From Catellatospora sp. TT07R-123 (lineage in GTDB: Bacteria > Actinomycetota > Actinomycetes > Mycobacteriales > Micromonosporaceae), in NCBI RefSeq assembly GCF_018327705.1, contig NZ_BNEM01000001.1, positions 3,224,001 through 3,288,000 of the forward strand: 64,000 nucleotides of DNA. Direction: 5' to 3'. Below, piece after piece: positions 50,719-63,184 of the stretch. A program made the translations under genes and the position numbers. The notes under the pieces were generated by a model, which saw only the letters and a list, made by a program, of their open reading frames with translations, did not search any database and was not told the origin of the DNA. Each line of letters opens with the position of its first letter. Position 1 is the first letter of the stretch.

Positions 50719-52068
50719 GTGGTGCACCCCTCCGCTCCCACCAGCACACCACCGCCGAACGAACCACCCGCACAGGTGGCCGCCCCCGCATCGCGACCCG
50801 AGCGGCGGACGACCTTCAGCGAGGTGCTCGCCGACCGCGAGTACCGGGGCATCCTGAGCGCGGGGGCGCTGTCCTGGCTCGGTGACTACCTGGCCAAGGC
50901 GGCCGTGACGGCGCTGGTCTTCGACCAGACCCGCTCGGCCGGTGCCGCGGCGGCCACCTTCGCCATCAGCTTCGCGCCCTGGCTGCTGCTCGGGCCCCTG
51001 CTCAGCGCGGTCGCCGACCGGTACCCGTACCGCACCGTGATGATCGTCAGCGATCTGGCCCGGATGGTGCTGATCGCGCTCGTCGCCGTGCCCGGCCTGC
51101 CGCTGCCGGTCCTGATCGGCCTGCTGTTCCTGACCGCCCTGGGCAACCCGCCGTACGACTCCTCCCGCTCGGCGCTGCTGTCCCATGTGCTCAGCGGCGA
51201 CCGCCTGGTGGTCGGCATCTCGCTCAACCTCAGCCTCAACCAGGCCGCCCAGATCGGCGGCTACCTGGCCGGCGGCGTCCTGGCCGCGATCAACCCGCGC
51301 CTGGCGCTGCTGCTCGACGCCGCCACGTTCGCGGTGTCGGCGCTGGTGCTGGTCACCATGGTCCAGCACCGCCCCGCGGTCAACGACCGGGCCGCCCGGC
51401 GCAACCTCGTCCGCGAGACAGCCGACGGCTTCGCCATCGTCTTCGGCACCGCCGCCCTGCGCGGCATCGCCGTGCTGGTCTTCACCTCGATGCTGTTCGC
51501 GATCCTGCCCGAAGGGCTGGCGGTGGTCTGGGCCCACCACCTCGAACCGGCCGGTTCGGCCGCCGAGATCGGCTTCGACCAGGGCTTGATCATGCTGGCC
51601 AGCCCGGTCGGCTACGTGCTCGGCGGCCTGCTCGTCGGGCGCCTGGCGACCTCGGACACCCGGCGCCGCCTGATCCGGCCGCTGGCCCTGCTCGCCGCGC
51701 TGTCGCTGGTGCCCGCGCTGACCGACCCGCCGCTGTTCACGGTGTGCCTGATGGCCGCCGCCTGCGGGTTCTGCATCGCCGGGATGATGCCCGCCGCCAA
51801 CGGCCTGTTCGTGCTGGCCCTGCCCAACCGGTACCGGGCACGTGCGTTCGGCGTGATGCAGGCCGGGATGCAGCTGCTCCAGGGCGGCTCGGTGCTGGTC
51901 GCCGGCATGATGGCCAACCGCTGGCCGCTGCACCAGGTGGTCGGCCTGTGGAGCGTGGCCGGGGTGGTGCTGGTGCTGGTCGCGCTCAGCGCCTGGCCTC
52001 CGGCGGACCTGTTCACCGCCGCCATCGAGCGGGCTCGCCGCCTGAACGAGGCTCCGGCCGCCGGGTAA
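50719..52068 (+). CDS. MFS transporter, probable exporter
   Basis: A 449-residue major facilitator with about 12 helices. The segment YRGILSAGALSWLGDYLAKA opens helix 1. Between helices 2 and 3 DRYPYRTVMIVSDLARM is the family loop. LNLSLNQAAQIGGYLAGGVL and FGVMQAGMQLLQGGSVLVAG lie further in. The pattern is that of the MDR/enterobactin-exporter type (MFS_3). I prefer the GTG at 50719, with GGAGG 8 nt upstream, over the ATG at 50704, which is itself part of that ribosome site. The substrate is unknown. Confidence 0.88.
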   Translation: MVHPSAPTSTPPPNEPPAQVAAPASRPERRTTFSEVLADREYRGILSAGALSWLGDYLAKAAVTALVFDQTRSAGAAAATFAISFAPWLLLGPLLSAVADRYPYRTVMIVSDLARMVLIALVAVPGLPLPVLIGLLFLTALGNPPYDSSRSALLSHVLSGDRLVVGISLNLSLNQAAQIGGYLAGGVLAAINPRLALLLDAATFAVSALVLVTMVQHRPAVNDRAARRNLVRETADGFAIVFGTAALRGIAVLVFTSMLFAILPEGLAVVWAHHLEPAGSAAEIGFDQGLIMLASPVGYVLGGLLVGRLATSDTRRRLIRPLALLAALSLVPALTDPPLFTVCLMAAACGFCIAGMMPAANGLFVLALPNRYRARAFGVMQAGMQLLQGGSVLVAGMMANRWPLHQVVGLWSVAGVVLVLVALSAWPPADLFTAAIERARRLNEAPAAG

Positions 52069-52078
52069 CGTGGGCCGG

Positions 52079-52486
52079 GTGAGCGAACAGACCGCCCCCT
52101 CGACCGAGACGCCGCCGAACTACTTCGAACTGCTCGGCGGCGAGGACACGTTCCGCCTGCTCGTGGACGAGTTCTACGCCGGGGTGGCCGCCGACCCGGT
52201 GCTGCGGCCGATGTACCCGGAGGAGGACCTCGGTCCGGCCAACGACCGGCTGCGCAAGTTCCTCGTCCAGTACTGGGGCGGCCCGACCACGTACCAGCAG
52301 GAGCGCGGGCACCCGCGGCTGCGCATGCGCCACGCCCCCTTCGTCATCGGCAGCGTCGAGCGCGACGCCTGGCTGCGCCACATGCGCCACGCCGTCGACG
52401 TCCTGGAGCTCGCCCCGGAACTGGACCAGCTGCTGTGGGACTACCTGGAGCGCGCGGCGTTCTTCATGGTGAACGCCGAGCACTGA
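52079..52486 (+). CDS. Group II truncated haemoglobin (GlbO-like)
   Basis: Small haem protein binding oxygen or handling reactive oxygen and nitrogen species. At 135 residues it shows the trHbO pattern: YFELLGGEDTFRLLVDEFYA, YPEEDLGPANDRLRKFLVQY with WGGPTTYQQERGHPRLRMRH (the proximal histidine is the last His), and LWDYLERAAFFMVN. The GTG at 52079 is taken as the start. It follows the MFS gene by 10 nt, so the two may share a transcript. Confidence 0.92.
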   Translation: MSEQTAPSTETPPNYFELLGGEDTFRLLVDEFYAGVAADPVLRPMYPEEDLGPANDRLRKFLVQYWGGPTTYQQERGHPRLRMRHAPFVIGSVERDAWLRHMRHAVDVLELAPELDQLLWDYLERAAFFMVNAEH

Positions 52487-52488
52487 CG

Positions 52489-52571
52489 TAAGGAAGGGCA
52501 CCTTCGTCGGCTCGCGTCAGCGAGACGAGCAGTAGCTCGGCTCGCTTCACGCGGTAGAAGGTGCCCTTCTC
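52489..52571. repeat. Inverted-repeat element with AAGGAAGGGCACCTTC ends
   Basis: GAAGGGCACCTTC (52493-52505) pairs with GAAGGTGCCCTTC (52557-52569). The arms are themselves nearly palindromic. The 51-nt interior has repeated GGCTCGC/GCTCGCTTC words. It directly follows the haemoglobin stop. I recall elements with these ends as very common in Micromonosporaceae genomes. Confidence 0.7.
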
Positions 52572-52646
52572 AACGGGGCCGTTCGGGTGGCGCTCACGGG
52601 TGTGGAGCCTCGTTAGACGGGTGGAATGCCCGGAAGATGAGGAGAC

Positions 52647-53918
52647 ATGCTGATGCGCCGTCGCGTCATACCGCTGGCCGCTCTCGCCGTGCTGGCCGCC
52701 CTGGCCGCCGTCGCCCCGCCGCAGGCCGTGGCCGCCGTCCGCGCGGCCGACACCGTCAGCGAGGACCCGGCCGACTGGACGCCGCACGTGCTCGACGGCG
52801 AGGTGCAGGCGATCGCGCTGGTCGGCGGCACGGTGGTGGTCGGCGGGGAGTTCACCATGGTCGCCGACAGCGCGGGCGAGCAGGCGTACGACCGCCAGAA
52901 CCTCTTCGCGTTCGACCTGCGCACCGGCGCGGTGCTCGACTTCGCCCCACAGCTGGACGGCGCGGTGATGTCCCTGGCCCCGGGCCCGGACGGGTCGGTG
53001 TTCGTCGGCGGGGAGTTCCAGGTGGTCGACGGGGCGTACCGGCGCGGCCTGGTCCGGCTCGACCTGGCCACCGGCGAGCCGGTCGCGGGCTTCACCGCCG
53101 AGATCAACTGGGGTGACGTACGCGGCCTGGTGCCCAGTGGGCGCTGGCTCTACCTGGCGGGCTCGTTCAGCGCGATCGGCGGCGTGGAGCGGGTCGGCCT
53201 GGCCCGCGTCGACGCGCTCACCGGGGCCGTGGACCCGCGCTTCGACGCCCGGCTGTCCGCGCCGGAGATCGGCCGGGTGAAGGTCGAGGACATCGCGATC
53301 ACGCCGTCGGGCGACCGGCTGCTGGCCGTCGGGGCGTTCACCCGGGTCGGCTCGACCCGGCGGACGCAGGCGGCGATGTTCGACCTGACCCGGCCGAAGG
53401 CGGCGCTGGCGGACTGGTCGACCGACGCGTACGCGCCGCGGTGCCGGGACAACTTCGACACGTACATGCGGGCCGCCGACTTCTCGCCCGACGGGCGGTT
53501 CCTGGTCATCGTGACCACGGGGCGGCTCAGCGGCAGCCGGCTGACCTGCGACACCGCGGCGCGGTTCGAGACGTACGCGCCGGCGCACACCGGCCCGACC
53601 TGGGTCAACCACACCGGCGGCGACTCGCTGTACGCGGTGGAGGTCATCGGCGGCGCGGTGTACGTCGGCGGGCACCAGCGCTGGCTGGACAACCCGTACG
53701 GGCACGAGTCCGAGGGCCCGGGTGCGGTGTCGCGGCCCGGGGTCGGCGCGATCGACCCGGAGACGGGGCTGGCCCTGCCCTGGAACCCGACCCGCACCCG
53801 CGGGGTGGGCGTGAAGGCGTTCGCGGCCACGCCGCTGGGGCTGCTGGTGGGCTCGGACACCGACGAACTGGGCCGGGAGTACCACGGCCGCATCGGCCTG
53901 TTCCCGCGCCCCGAGTAG
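52647..53918 (+). CDS. Secreted beta-propeller protein
   Basis: A 423-residue secreted protein with a basic start (MLMRRRVIPLAALAVLAAL) and signal cleavage near AVAAV. The rest is built of delta-60-type propeller blades, e.g. LVGGTVVVGGEFTMVADSAG, GSVFVGGEFQVVDGAYRRGL, WLYLAGSFSAIGGVERVGLA and LLAVGAFTRVGSTRR, each with the G-G-x-F pattern. The ATG has GAGGAG upstream. It stands alone. Binding partner or enzyme activity cannot be inferred. Confidence 0.85.
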   Translation: MLMRRRVIPLAALAVLAALAAVAPPQAVAAVRAADTVSEDPADWTPHVLDGEVQAIALVGGTVVVGGEFTMVADSAGEQAYDRQNLFAFDLRTGAVLDFAPQLDGAVMSLAPGPDGSVFVGGEFQVVDGAYRRGLVRLDLATGEPVAGFTAEINWGDVRGLVPSGRWLYLAGSFSAIGGVERVGLARVDALTGAVDPRFDARLSAPEIGRVKVEDIAITPSGDRLLAVGAFTRVGSTRRTQAAMFDLTRPKAALADWSTDAYAPRCRDNFDTYMRAADFSPDGRFLVIVTTGRLSGSRLTCDTAARFETYAPAHTGPTWVNHTGGDSLYAVEVIGGAVYVGGHQRWLDNPYGHESEGPGAVSRPGVGAIDPETGLALPWNPTRTRGVGVKAFAATPLGLLVGSDTDELGREYHGRIGLFPRPE

Positions 53919-53981
53919 CCCCGTCAGCGCCCCCGCTGGGCGGAGGTCGCCGGATGGCCGGGTCACCGGATGACTGAAGAC

Positions 53982-54042
53982 AGACGTTGGCCTATCTCAT
54001 CGACTGATCGAAGATCGAACTCGACGAGATAGGCCAACGTCT
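53982..54042. repeat. Long inverted repeat between convergent genes
   Basis: AGACGTTGGCCTATCTC (53982-53998) pairs perfectly with 54026-54042 around a 27-nt centre that has further partial pairing. TATTAAAAG follows on the + strand, so it may also act as terminator of the propeller gene. The remaining gap to 54155 has no gene. Confidence 0.7.
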
Positions 54043-54155
54043 ATTAAAAGCCGAGGCCGGTACGCGCCCCGCGGCGCCCGGAGGCGGCGGGTGCGGCCCG
54101 TCGGCGGATCCGCCCGATCGGGTACCGCCACGGTGCGAGGGTGGCGGGGCCGGGA

Positions 54156-54740
54156 TCAGAGCAGCAGGCCGCCGTCGGAGTGCATCCAGTCGACGAAGGT
54201 GGTCGACACCGAGGCCGCGCAGTCCAGGAGCTCCATCAGCAGCGCGTCGTGCGCGCCGGACCGCAGCGGCACCTGCCACTCGGCATAGATCGGCAGCTGG
54301 CCCCGCTCGGTCGGGTCCCCCACGTACGCCTTGGCGAAGCGGCGGGTGTGGTTCCACTCGTTGACAGCGCGGTAGGCCAGGTCGGCCAGCTCCGGCGGGA
54401 CGGTGGCGTGCGGCCGGGCCCGGATCACCAGGATCTCGTCGTCCGGCCCCTCGACCGCGAACAGCAGGGCGTGCCGCTCCCACAGGGCGAGCAGGCTCTC
54501 CTCGCCGTCGGACAGGTAGCGGATGTCGAGCAGGTCGAGCGTGGCCGCGATCCGGCGCAGGTTGACCGGCGGCGTCTCACTGACGGCGAGCTTGGTCGGA
54601 GCAGGTGGAAGACTGTCCATCATGGACAGATCGTCCGGCACTTCGAAGAGTCCGCGCTGCTGCGGGACCACCCGCTGCCGCGCCGTGCTCGCCGCCGCGG
54701 ACTGCCCCCGCCATCCGCGCTGCCATGAGAACCAAGCCAT
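54156..54740 (-). CDS. YbjN-domain protein
   Basis: A 194-residue cytoplasmic protein. After a variable N-terminus (MAWFSWQRGWRGQSAAAS) the YbjN-type domain covers about 75-190: IAATLDLLDIRYLSDGEESL, ALLFAVEGPDDEILVIRARP, ELADLAYRAVNEWNHTRRFA and the C-terminal helix LMELLDCAASVSTTFVDWMH. The fold is related to type III secretion chaperones. The ATG at 54740 has AGGAG upstream; the longer frame lacks one. The molecular role in actinobacteria is unresolved. Confidence 0.8.
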   Translation of the reverse strand: MAWFSWQRGWRGQSAAASTARQRVVPQQRGLFEVPDDLSMMDSLPPAPTKLAVSETPPVNLRRIAATLDLLDIRYLSDGEESLLALWERHALLFAVEGPDDEILVIRARPHATVPPELADLAYRAVNEWNHTRRFAKAYVGDPTERGQLPIYAEWQVPLRSGAHDALLMELLDCAASVSTTFVDWMHSDGGLLL

Positions 54741-54897
54741 CGCTGCTCCTGTCCGACCGTAGCCTGAAGCCGACCAGATAAATGCTGAGGGAGAGCAGTT
54801 GCCTACCCTCAGTTCATCCCCCGGCGAGAGGCTACCCGGACAGCCGCCTTCCGTCATCCCCTTACCGGCCGTCCCAGGCTAGATGACCGAGCCGCGA

Positions 54898-55548
54898 TCA
54901 ACCAATAGGACGAGTGACGATCGGTCGTACGGTCAACGCCGAGGTGGCTCGGATCCAAGCCGTACCAAAGGAAGCGGCCAACCCGGTCCACGGCCCGGCG
55001 GTGACGACGCTCACCTGGCCTGATGTTCCGAGGAACCCCATCCGCACCACGGCCTGAACCAAACGCTGCGGTACAGAAAAGGGTACATCGTCTATATCGG
55101 ACTTTCCGGTGATGACAACGTGGTCAAGGAGTGCGTCGCGCAACACCCGCTGCCCGACCGCCCGGCCCCGCAGGCCGTCCGCCTCCACCTCGCGCAGGGT
55201 CGCCGCCGCCGCCTCGGCCGCCTGGCGCACCACCTCGACCGGCAGCGACTCCAGCACGCGGCCCGCGGACGGCGGCAGCGGCAGGCGCCAGTCGCCGTCG
55301 CGCTCCGGCAGCCGTGCCGCGCCCGCCAGCAGCGCGGCGGCCGTGGTGACCCGGTCCCGGTCGGCGCAGCCGTCGACGGTGCGGGTCACCAGCACGCCCC
55401 ACGGCAGCGCCGCCCACAGCGCGGTGCGGTCGGCCCCGGCCGGGCGCAGGCGCACCAGGGCCGCCGGGTCCAGCCGGACCAGGCGGCTCAGGAACGCGGC
55501 GGCGTCGGCGGTGGGCGCCGTGCCCGGGTCGGCGGACACGGTGCTCAA
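54898..55548 (-). CDS. Protein of unknown function (216 aa), coupled to a thioesterase
   Basis: Begins STVSADPGTAPTADAAAFLS and has an alanine-rich alpha/beta body (RLRPAGADRTALWAALPWGV; LVTRTVDGCADRDRVTTAAA; RVLESLPVEVVRQAAEAAAA). It has no signal or clear membrane helix. I infer a TTG start at 55548 overlapping the thioesterase stop as TTGA; a GTG three codons later is the alternative. No family recognised. Coupling suggests it works with the thioesterase. Confidence 0.65.
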   Translation of the reverse strand: MSTVSADPGTAPTADAAAFLSRLVRLDPAALVRLRPAGADRTALWAALPWGVLVTRTVDGCADRDRVTTAAALLAGAARLPERDGDWRLPLPPSAGRVLESLPVEVVRQAAEAAAATLREVEADGLRGRAVGQRVLRDALLDHVVITGKSDIDDVPFSVPQRLVQAVVRMGFLGTSGQVSVVTAGPWTGLAASFGTAWIRATSALTVRPIVTRPIG

Positions 55549-55946
55549 CTGACCAGCCACGGCTTGAGGAAGGACTGCTCGGACTCGGTGAGCCGGCGCG
55601 GACGGCGGCGTTCGAGGTCGTACGGCACCAGCACGGTGCGGGCCCGGCTGGCCAGCAGGTCCCCGTCGAACAGCTCGTAGCAGATGGTGAAGCGCGACGC
55701 CTTGAGGTCGTCGACCCACAGCTCGATGCGCACCGGGTCGCCGTAGTCGACCGGGCGCAGGTAATCCACCTCGTGCCGGGCGACCACGATCCCCTCCTCG
55801 AAGGAGGTGACCCCCGCGTCGCGGGCGCCGACGAACATCATCGCGACGCGGGCCTCCTCGTACAGGGTGAGGAAGCGCGCGTTGTTGACGTGCCCGTACG
55901 CGTCAAGATCGGACCAGCGCAGCGCGCAGTGGTAGGTGAACCTCAT
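55545..55946 (-). CDS. Acyl-CoA thioesterase, 4HBT hotdog family
   Basis: Hydrolyses an acyl-CoA thioester. A 133-residue hotdog-fold protein with the family signature LRWSDLDAYGHVNNARFLTL, in which the Asp is catalytic, then YLRPVDYGDPVRIELWVDD and a C-terminal RRLTESEQSFLKPWL. The ATG at 55946 has GAGG 8 nt upstream; an in-frame ATG at 55964 is possible. It lies downstream of ettA behind a long hairpin. Chain specificity is unknown. Confidence 0.88.
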   Translation of the reverse strand: MRFTYHCALRWSDLDAYGHVNNARFLTLYEEARVAMMFVGARDAGVTSFEEGIVVARHEVDYLRPVDYGDPVRIELWVDDLKASRFTICYELFDGDLLASRARTVLVPYDLERRRPRRLTESEQSFLKPWLVS

Positions 55947-55968
55947 CGATGCCGCCTCAATCATGAGA

Positions 55969-56013
55969 GTCGCCCGGCGGCCGGGGTCAGCTGACCCTGG
56001 ACCGCCGGGCGAC
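55969..56013 (-). terminator. Hairpin after ettA
   Basis: GTCGCCCGGCGG (55969-55980) pairs with CCGCCGGGCGAC (56002-56013) and the interior palindrome GGGTCAGCTGACCC extends the stem. It lies just downstream of the ettA stop and ahead of the thioesterase gene. No U-tract is seen. Confidence 0.65.
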
Positions 56014-56028
56014 CTTGGTGGATCTTCG

Positions 56029-57705
<1,677 letters not shown>

Positions 57706-57913
57706 GGGTGGGCCAACCCCCTTCAGACAGACTTCCGCTCCATCATCCCAGGCCACCGGTCCGGCCCCCACATCGGGTGGGTTGTGATCATTGTCCCCCG
57801 CTGGGATTATCGCGACGTATTGCGGTCATCACCGTGCCGATGATCCATCTTCCGGATTGCACCAGTAGTCTCAAAGGATGGCCAACGATCAACCGATCGG
57901 AGGAGAGGCCGCG

Positions 57914-59334
<1,421 letters not shown>

Positions 59335-59338
<4 letters not shown>

Positions 59339-61878
59339 CCCTGGGCACCACCGTCGATCTAGATCGCGACGGTTTCGACCCCGCCCTCCGCTCCGCCCTG
59401 ACGCAGCTGGCCCGAGTGCCGCAGCTGCTGGTGGCGTGTGACTACGACGGCACGCTCGCGCCGATCGTGGAGGACCCGGCCGCGGCGGCGCCGCTACCGG
59501 AAGCGGTCGCCGCGCTGCGATCGCTGGCCACCCTGCCGCAGACCACCGTCGCGGTGGTCTCCGGCAGGGCCCTGCGGGATCTGGCCGCGCTGTCGCGGCT
59601 GCCCAGCGAGGTCCATCTGGTCGGCAGCCACGGCTCGGAGTTCGACGTCGGCTTCGTGCAGCGGCTGGCCCCCGACCAGGTCGAGCTGCGCACCCGCCTC
59701 CAGCACGAGCTGGAGCGCATCGCCGCGGCCCACCCGGGCGTACGGCTGGAGAACAAGCCGGCCAGCATCGCGGTGCACCTGCGCACCGCCTCCCGCCCGG
59801 TCGCCTCGGCGATCACCGACGCGGTGCGCTGCGGCCCGGCCGCCTGGCCCGGCGTGCACACCACCGAGGGCAAGGAGGTCCTCGAACTGTCGGTGCTCGC
59901 CTCGCACAAGGGCACGGCCATCGACGAGCTGCGCCGCCAGGTCTCGGCCGGCGCGGTGCTGTTCATGGGCGACGACGTCACCGACGAGAACGCGTTCCGC
60001 AGCCTGTCCGGCAAGGACGTGGGCGTGAAGGTGGGCTCGGGCGAGACCGCGGCGGGCTACCGGGTGCAGGACCCGCTGCAGGCGGTGCGCATCCTCGGGC
60101 TGCTGCTGGACACCCGGCGCAACTGGCTGTTCGGTGAGCGGGCGGTGCCGATCGAGCGCCACTCGATGCTGGCCGACGGCCGTACCGTGGCGCTGATCAG
60201 CCCGGACGCCCGGATGAGCTGGCTGTGCCACCCGCGCCCGGACTCGGCGGCGATCTTCGCCGACCTGCTCGGGGGCGCCCCGGCCGGCCACTTCAGCGTC
60301 GGCCCGCAGCGCGGCGGCCACCCGCTGGGCCAGCGCTACCGGCCCAGCACGATGACGATCGAGACCCGCTGGTCGGGCCTGACCGTCACCGACTGGCTGG
60401 AGGGCGACAGCCTGATGCGGCGGCTGAGCGGCAACACCGTGGTGCGGGTCGAGTTCGCGCCGCGGCCGGAGTTCGGCCAGGTGCCGGTGCAGCTCCAGGC
60501 GCTCAGCGACGGTCTGCTGGTGCTGGGCACCAGCGAGCACCTGAGCCTGTACTCCCCCGGCGTGGAGTGGGACGTGGTCGACGACGGCGGGCACGACACC
60601 GCCCGCGCCGTGATCGACCTGGCCAAGCTCGGCGGCGAGACGCTGCTCGAGATGCGGATGCGCAGCCACGACCTCACCCCGCACCCGCGCAGCATTGCCG
60701 ACCGGCTGGAGTCGGTCGAGCAGCCGTGGCGCGAGTGGGCCGCCTCGCTGGAGCTGCCCAACGGCGGCGAGCGCGAGGTGGTGCTGCGCAGCGCGCTGAC
60801 GCTGCGCGGGCTGTGCCACTTCGAGGGCGGCGGCGTCATCGCGGCGGCCACCACCTCGCTGCCGGAGACCCTCGGCGGCATCCGCAACTGGGACTACCGC
60901 TTCTGCTGGCTGCGCGACGGCGCGATGACGGTCAAGGCGCTGGTCGACCTGGGTTCGCTGACCGAGGCCGAGCAGTTCCTGCGCTGGGTCGACGGTGTGG
61001 TCGAGCGCACCGGCGGGCACCCGGAGCGGCTGCACCCGCTCTACACCGTCGACGGCTACGAGCTCGGCCCGGAGGCCGTGATCGAGAGCCTGCCCGGATA
61101 CGCGGGCTCGCGCCCGGTCCGGGTCGGCAACGCCGCCAACAAGCAGCTCCAGCTCGACGTGTTCGGCCCGGTCGCCGACGTGCTGATGGCCGTCGCCGAC
61201 CGGCGCGGCAAGATCCGCCACGAGGAGTGGCGGGTCATGGAGGCCATGGTGCAGGCGGTCAGCCAGCGCTGGCACGAGCCCGACCACGGCATCTGGGAGG
61301 CCCGCCTCCCACCGCGGCACCACGTGTACTCCAAGGTCATGTCCTGGATGACGGTGGACCGCGCGCTGAAGGTGCTGGAGCGCCACACCAACGAGGAGCG
61401 GCCCGAGTGGGCCGAGCTGCGTGACCGTATCGCCGAGAACGTGCTGCACCAGGGCTGGCACGAGGGTACGAAGGCGTACACGGTGGCGTACGGGTTCCCG
61501 GAGATGGACGCGTCCAGCCTGTGGATCGGCCTGTCGGGCCTGCTCGCCGACGACGACCCGCGCTTCCTGGACACGGTGCTCGCGGTCGAGGCCGAGCTGC
61601 GCTCGGGTCCGGTCGTCTACCGGTACAAGTGGGACGACGGCATGCCCGGCAAGGAGGGCGGCTTCCACATCTGCACGGCGTGGCTGATCGAGGCGTACCT
61701 GCGCACCGGCCGCCGCGCCGACGCCCAGGAGCTCTACGACCAGATGATGGCCACGGCCGGCCCGACCGGCCTGCTGCCCGAGCAGTACGACCCGGACCTG
61801 GAGCGCGGGCTGGGCAACCACCCGCAGGCGTACAGCCACCTGGGCCTGATCCGCTGCGCCCAGCTCCTGTCCCAGTAA
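59335..61878 (+). CDS. Trehalose-6-phosphate phosphatase fused to a GH15 glucoamylase/trehalase domain
   Basis: A bifunctional 847-residue protein. Residues 1 to about 245 are an OtsB-type HAD phosphatase: the nucleophile in CDYDGTLAPIVE (D36, D38), VVSGRALRDL, GKEVLELSVLASHKG, and FMGDDVTDENAF. From about 260 a GH15 domain follows: VALISPDARMSWLCHPRPDS, GGIRNWDYRFCWLRDGAMTV, and the presumed catalytic glutamates in DHGIWEAR and GLLPEQYDP. GH15 members of this type in actinobacteria are often trehalases. Synthesis and breakdown of trehalose would then be encoded in one operon. Alternatively the GH15 domain acts on another alpha-glucoside. The start overlaps the otsA stop. Confidence 0.93.
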
Positions 61879-61886
61879 GCACGAGC

Positions 61887-61935
61887 GGCGGGAATTATAG
61901 GCGCAACTATTATAGTTGCGCCTATAATTCCCGCC
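61887..61935. repeat. Perfect 49-bp AT-rich palindrome between convergent genes
   Basis: The 24-nt arms begin GGCGGGAATTATAGGCGCAA and pair perfectly around a single central T. It lies 8 nt after the otsB-GH15 stop and 12 nt before the convergent siroheme synthase stop. It can work as a bidirectional terminator, but the AT-rich arms are unlike the GC-only terminators elsewhere in this window. Confidence 0.85.
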
Positions 61936-61947
61936 TCCATGATCCAA

Positions 61948-63147
61948 TCAGGCGGGCAGGACGCCGACGACGTCGCCGACGACGACGATCGCGGGCGGGC
62001 GGAAGCCCTCGGCCAGGCTCGGCAGCTCGGCCAGCGTCCCGCGTACGGCCTGCTGGTGGGTCGTGGTGCCCTCCTGCACGATCGCGGCCGGGGTGTCGGC
62101 GGCGCGCCCGTGGGCCAGCAGCGTCGCGGTGATCGCGGGCAGGTTCTTCAGCCCCATCAGCAGCACCAGCGTGCCGCGCATCCGGCCGAGCGCGGGCCAG
62201 TCGACCAGAGAGTCCGGGTGGTCCGGCGGGATGTGCCCGCTGACCACGGTGAACTCGTGCGCCACCCGGCGGTGGGTGACCGGCACCCCGGCCGCCGCCG
62301 GGACCGAGATCGCGCTGGTCACGCCGGGCACCACGGTCACCGGCACGCCCGCCTCGGCGCAGGCCAGCACCTCCTCGCCGCCGCGGCCGAAGACGTACGG
62401 GTCGCCGCCCTTGAGCCGCACCACGAACTTCCCGTCCCTGGCGCCCTCGACGAGGATGCGGTTGATCTCCTCCTGCTGCGCGGCCGGGCCGTAGGGCAGC
62501 TTCGCGACGTCGACGAGCTCCACCTCGGGGCGCAGCTCGTCCAGCAGCAGCCCGGGGGCCAGCCGGTCGGCGACCACCACGTCGGCGGCGGCCAGCAGGC
62601 GGCGGCCCTTGACGGTGATCAGCTCCGGGTCGCCGGGACCGCCGCCGACCAGGGCGACACTTCCGCGGTACGACTCCGACACGGTCTCGGCGTCGGTGGC
62701 CAGCAGCCCGGCCACCCGGTCGCGCACGGACACCGCCTTCTTCGGCTCGCCCCCGGCCAGCACCGCCACGGTGACGGTGCCGTGCCGGGCCACGGCCGGG
62801 GTCCACGCGGTGGCGGCGTGCCGGTCGTCAGCCCGTACGCAGAAGACGCGCCGCGCCGCCGCGGCGGCCGACACCCGCTGGGCCGCTTCCGGGTCGTCGA
62901 CGGCGACCTGGACCAGCCACACGCCCTCGACGTCGTCCTCGGTGAAGGCGCGCTCGGCCCAGTCCAGGCGCCCGGCGTCGGCCAGGCCGCGCAGCGCCGG
63001 GGTCAGCTCCGGCGCGACCAGCCGCACCTGCGCCCCGGCCGCCAGCAGCGCGGGCACGCGCCGCGTGGCGACCGCGCCGCCGCCGACGACCAGCACCGGC
63101 AGCCCGTCCAACCGCAGTCCCAACGGGTACAACTCCGACACGTCCAC
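61948..63147 (-). CDS. Siroheme synthase: precorrin-2 dehydrogenase/chelatase fused to uroporphyrinogen-III C-methyltransferase
   Basis: A 399-residue CysG-like fusion making precorrin-2 and sirohydrochlorin or siroheme for sulfite/nitrite reductase and cobalamin. The N-terminal part (1-150) has the NAD fold [20 protein letters not shown]. The C-terminal SAM-dependent methyltransferase has [49 protein letters not shown] and [20 protein letters not shown]. It is shorter than enteric CysG in the linker and dimerisation part. The GTG at 63147 has AAGG-type sites upstream. It follows cobT by 37 nt, so both belong to tetrapyrrole/cobalamin synthesis. Confidence 0.92.
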   Translation of the reverse strand: MDVSELYPLGLRLDGLPVLVVGGGAVATRRVPALLAAGAQVRLVAPELTPALRGLADAGRLDWAERAFTEDDVEGVWLVQVAVDDPEAAQRVSAAAAARRVFCVRADDRHAATAWTPAVARHGTVTVAVLAGGEPKKAVSVRDRVAGLLATDAETVSESYRGSVALVGGGPGDPELITVKGRRLLAAADVVVADRLAPGLLLDELRPEVELVDVAKLPYGPAAQQEEINRILVEGARDGKFVVRLKGGDPYVFGRGGEEVLACAEAGVPVTVVPGVTSAISVPAAAGVPVTHRRVAHEFTVVSGHIPPDHPDSLVDWPALGRMRGTLVLLMGLKNLPAITATLLAHGRAADTPAAIVQEGTTTHQQAVRGTLAELPSLAEGFRPPAIVVVGDVVGVLPA

Positions 63148-63184
63148 CCCTTGCCTTCCGCCCGGCCGCGCACCGGCCACTGGG

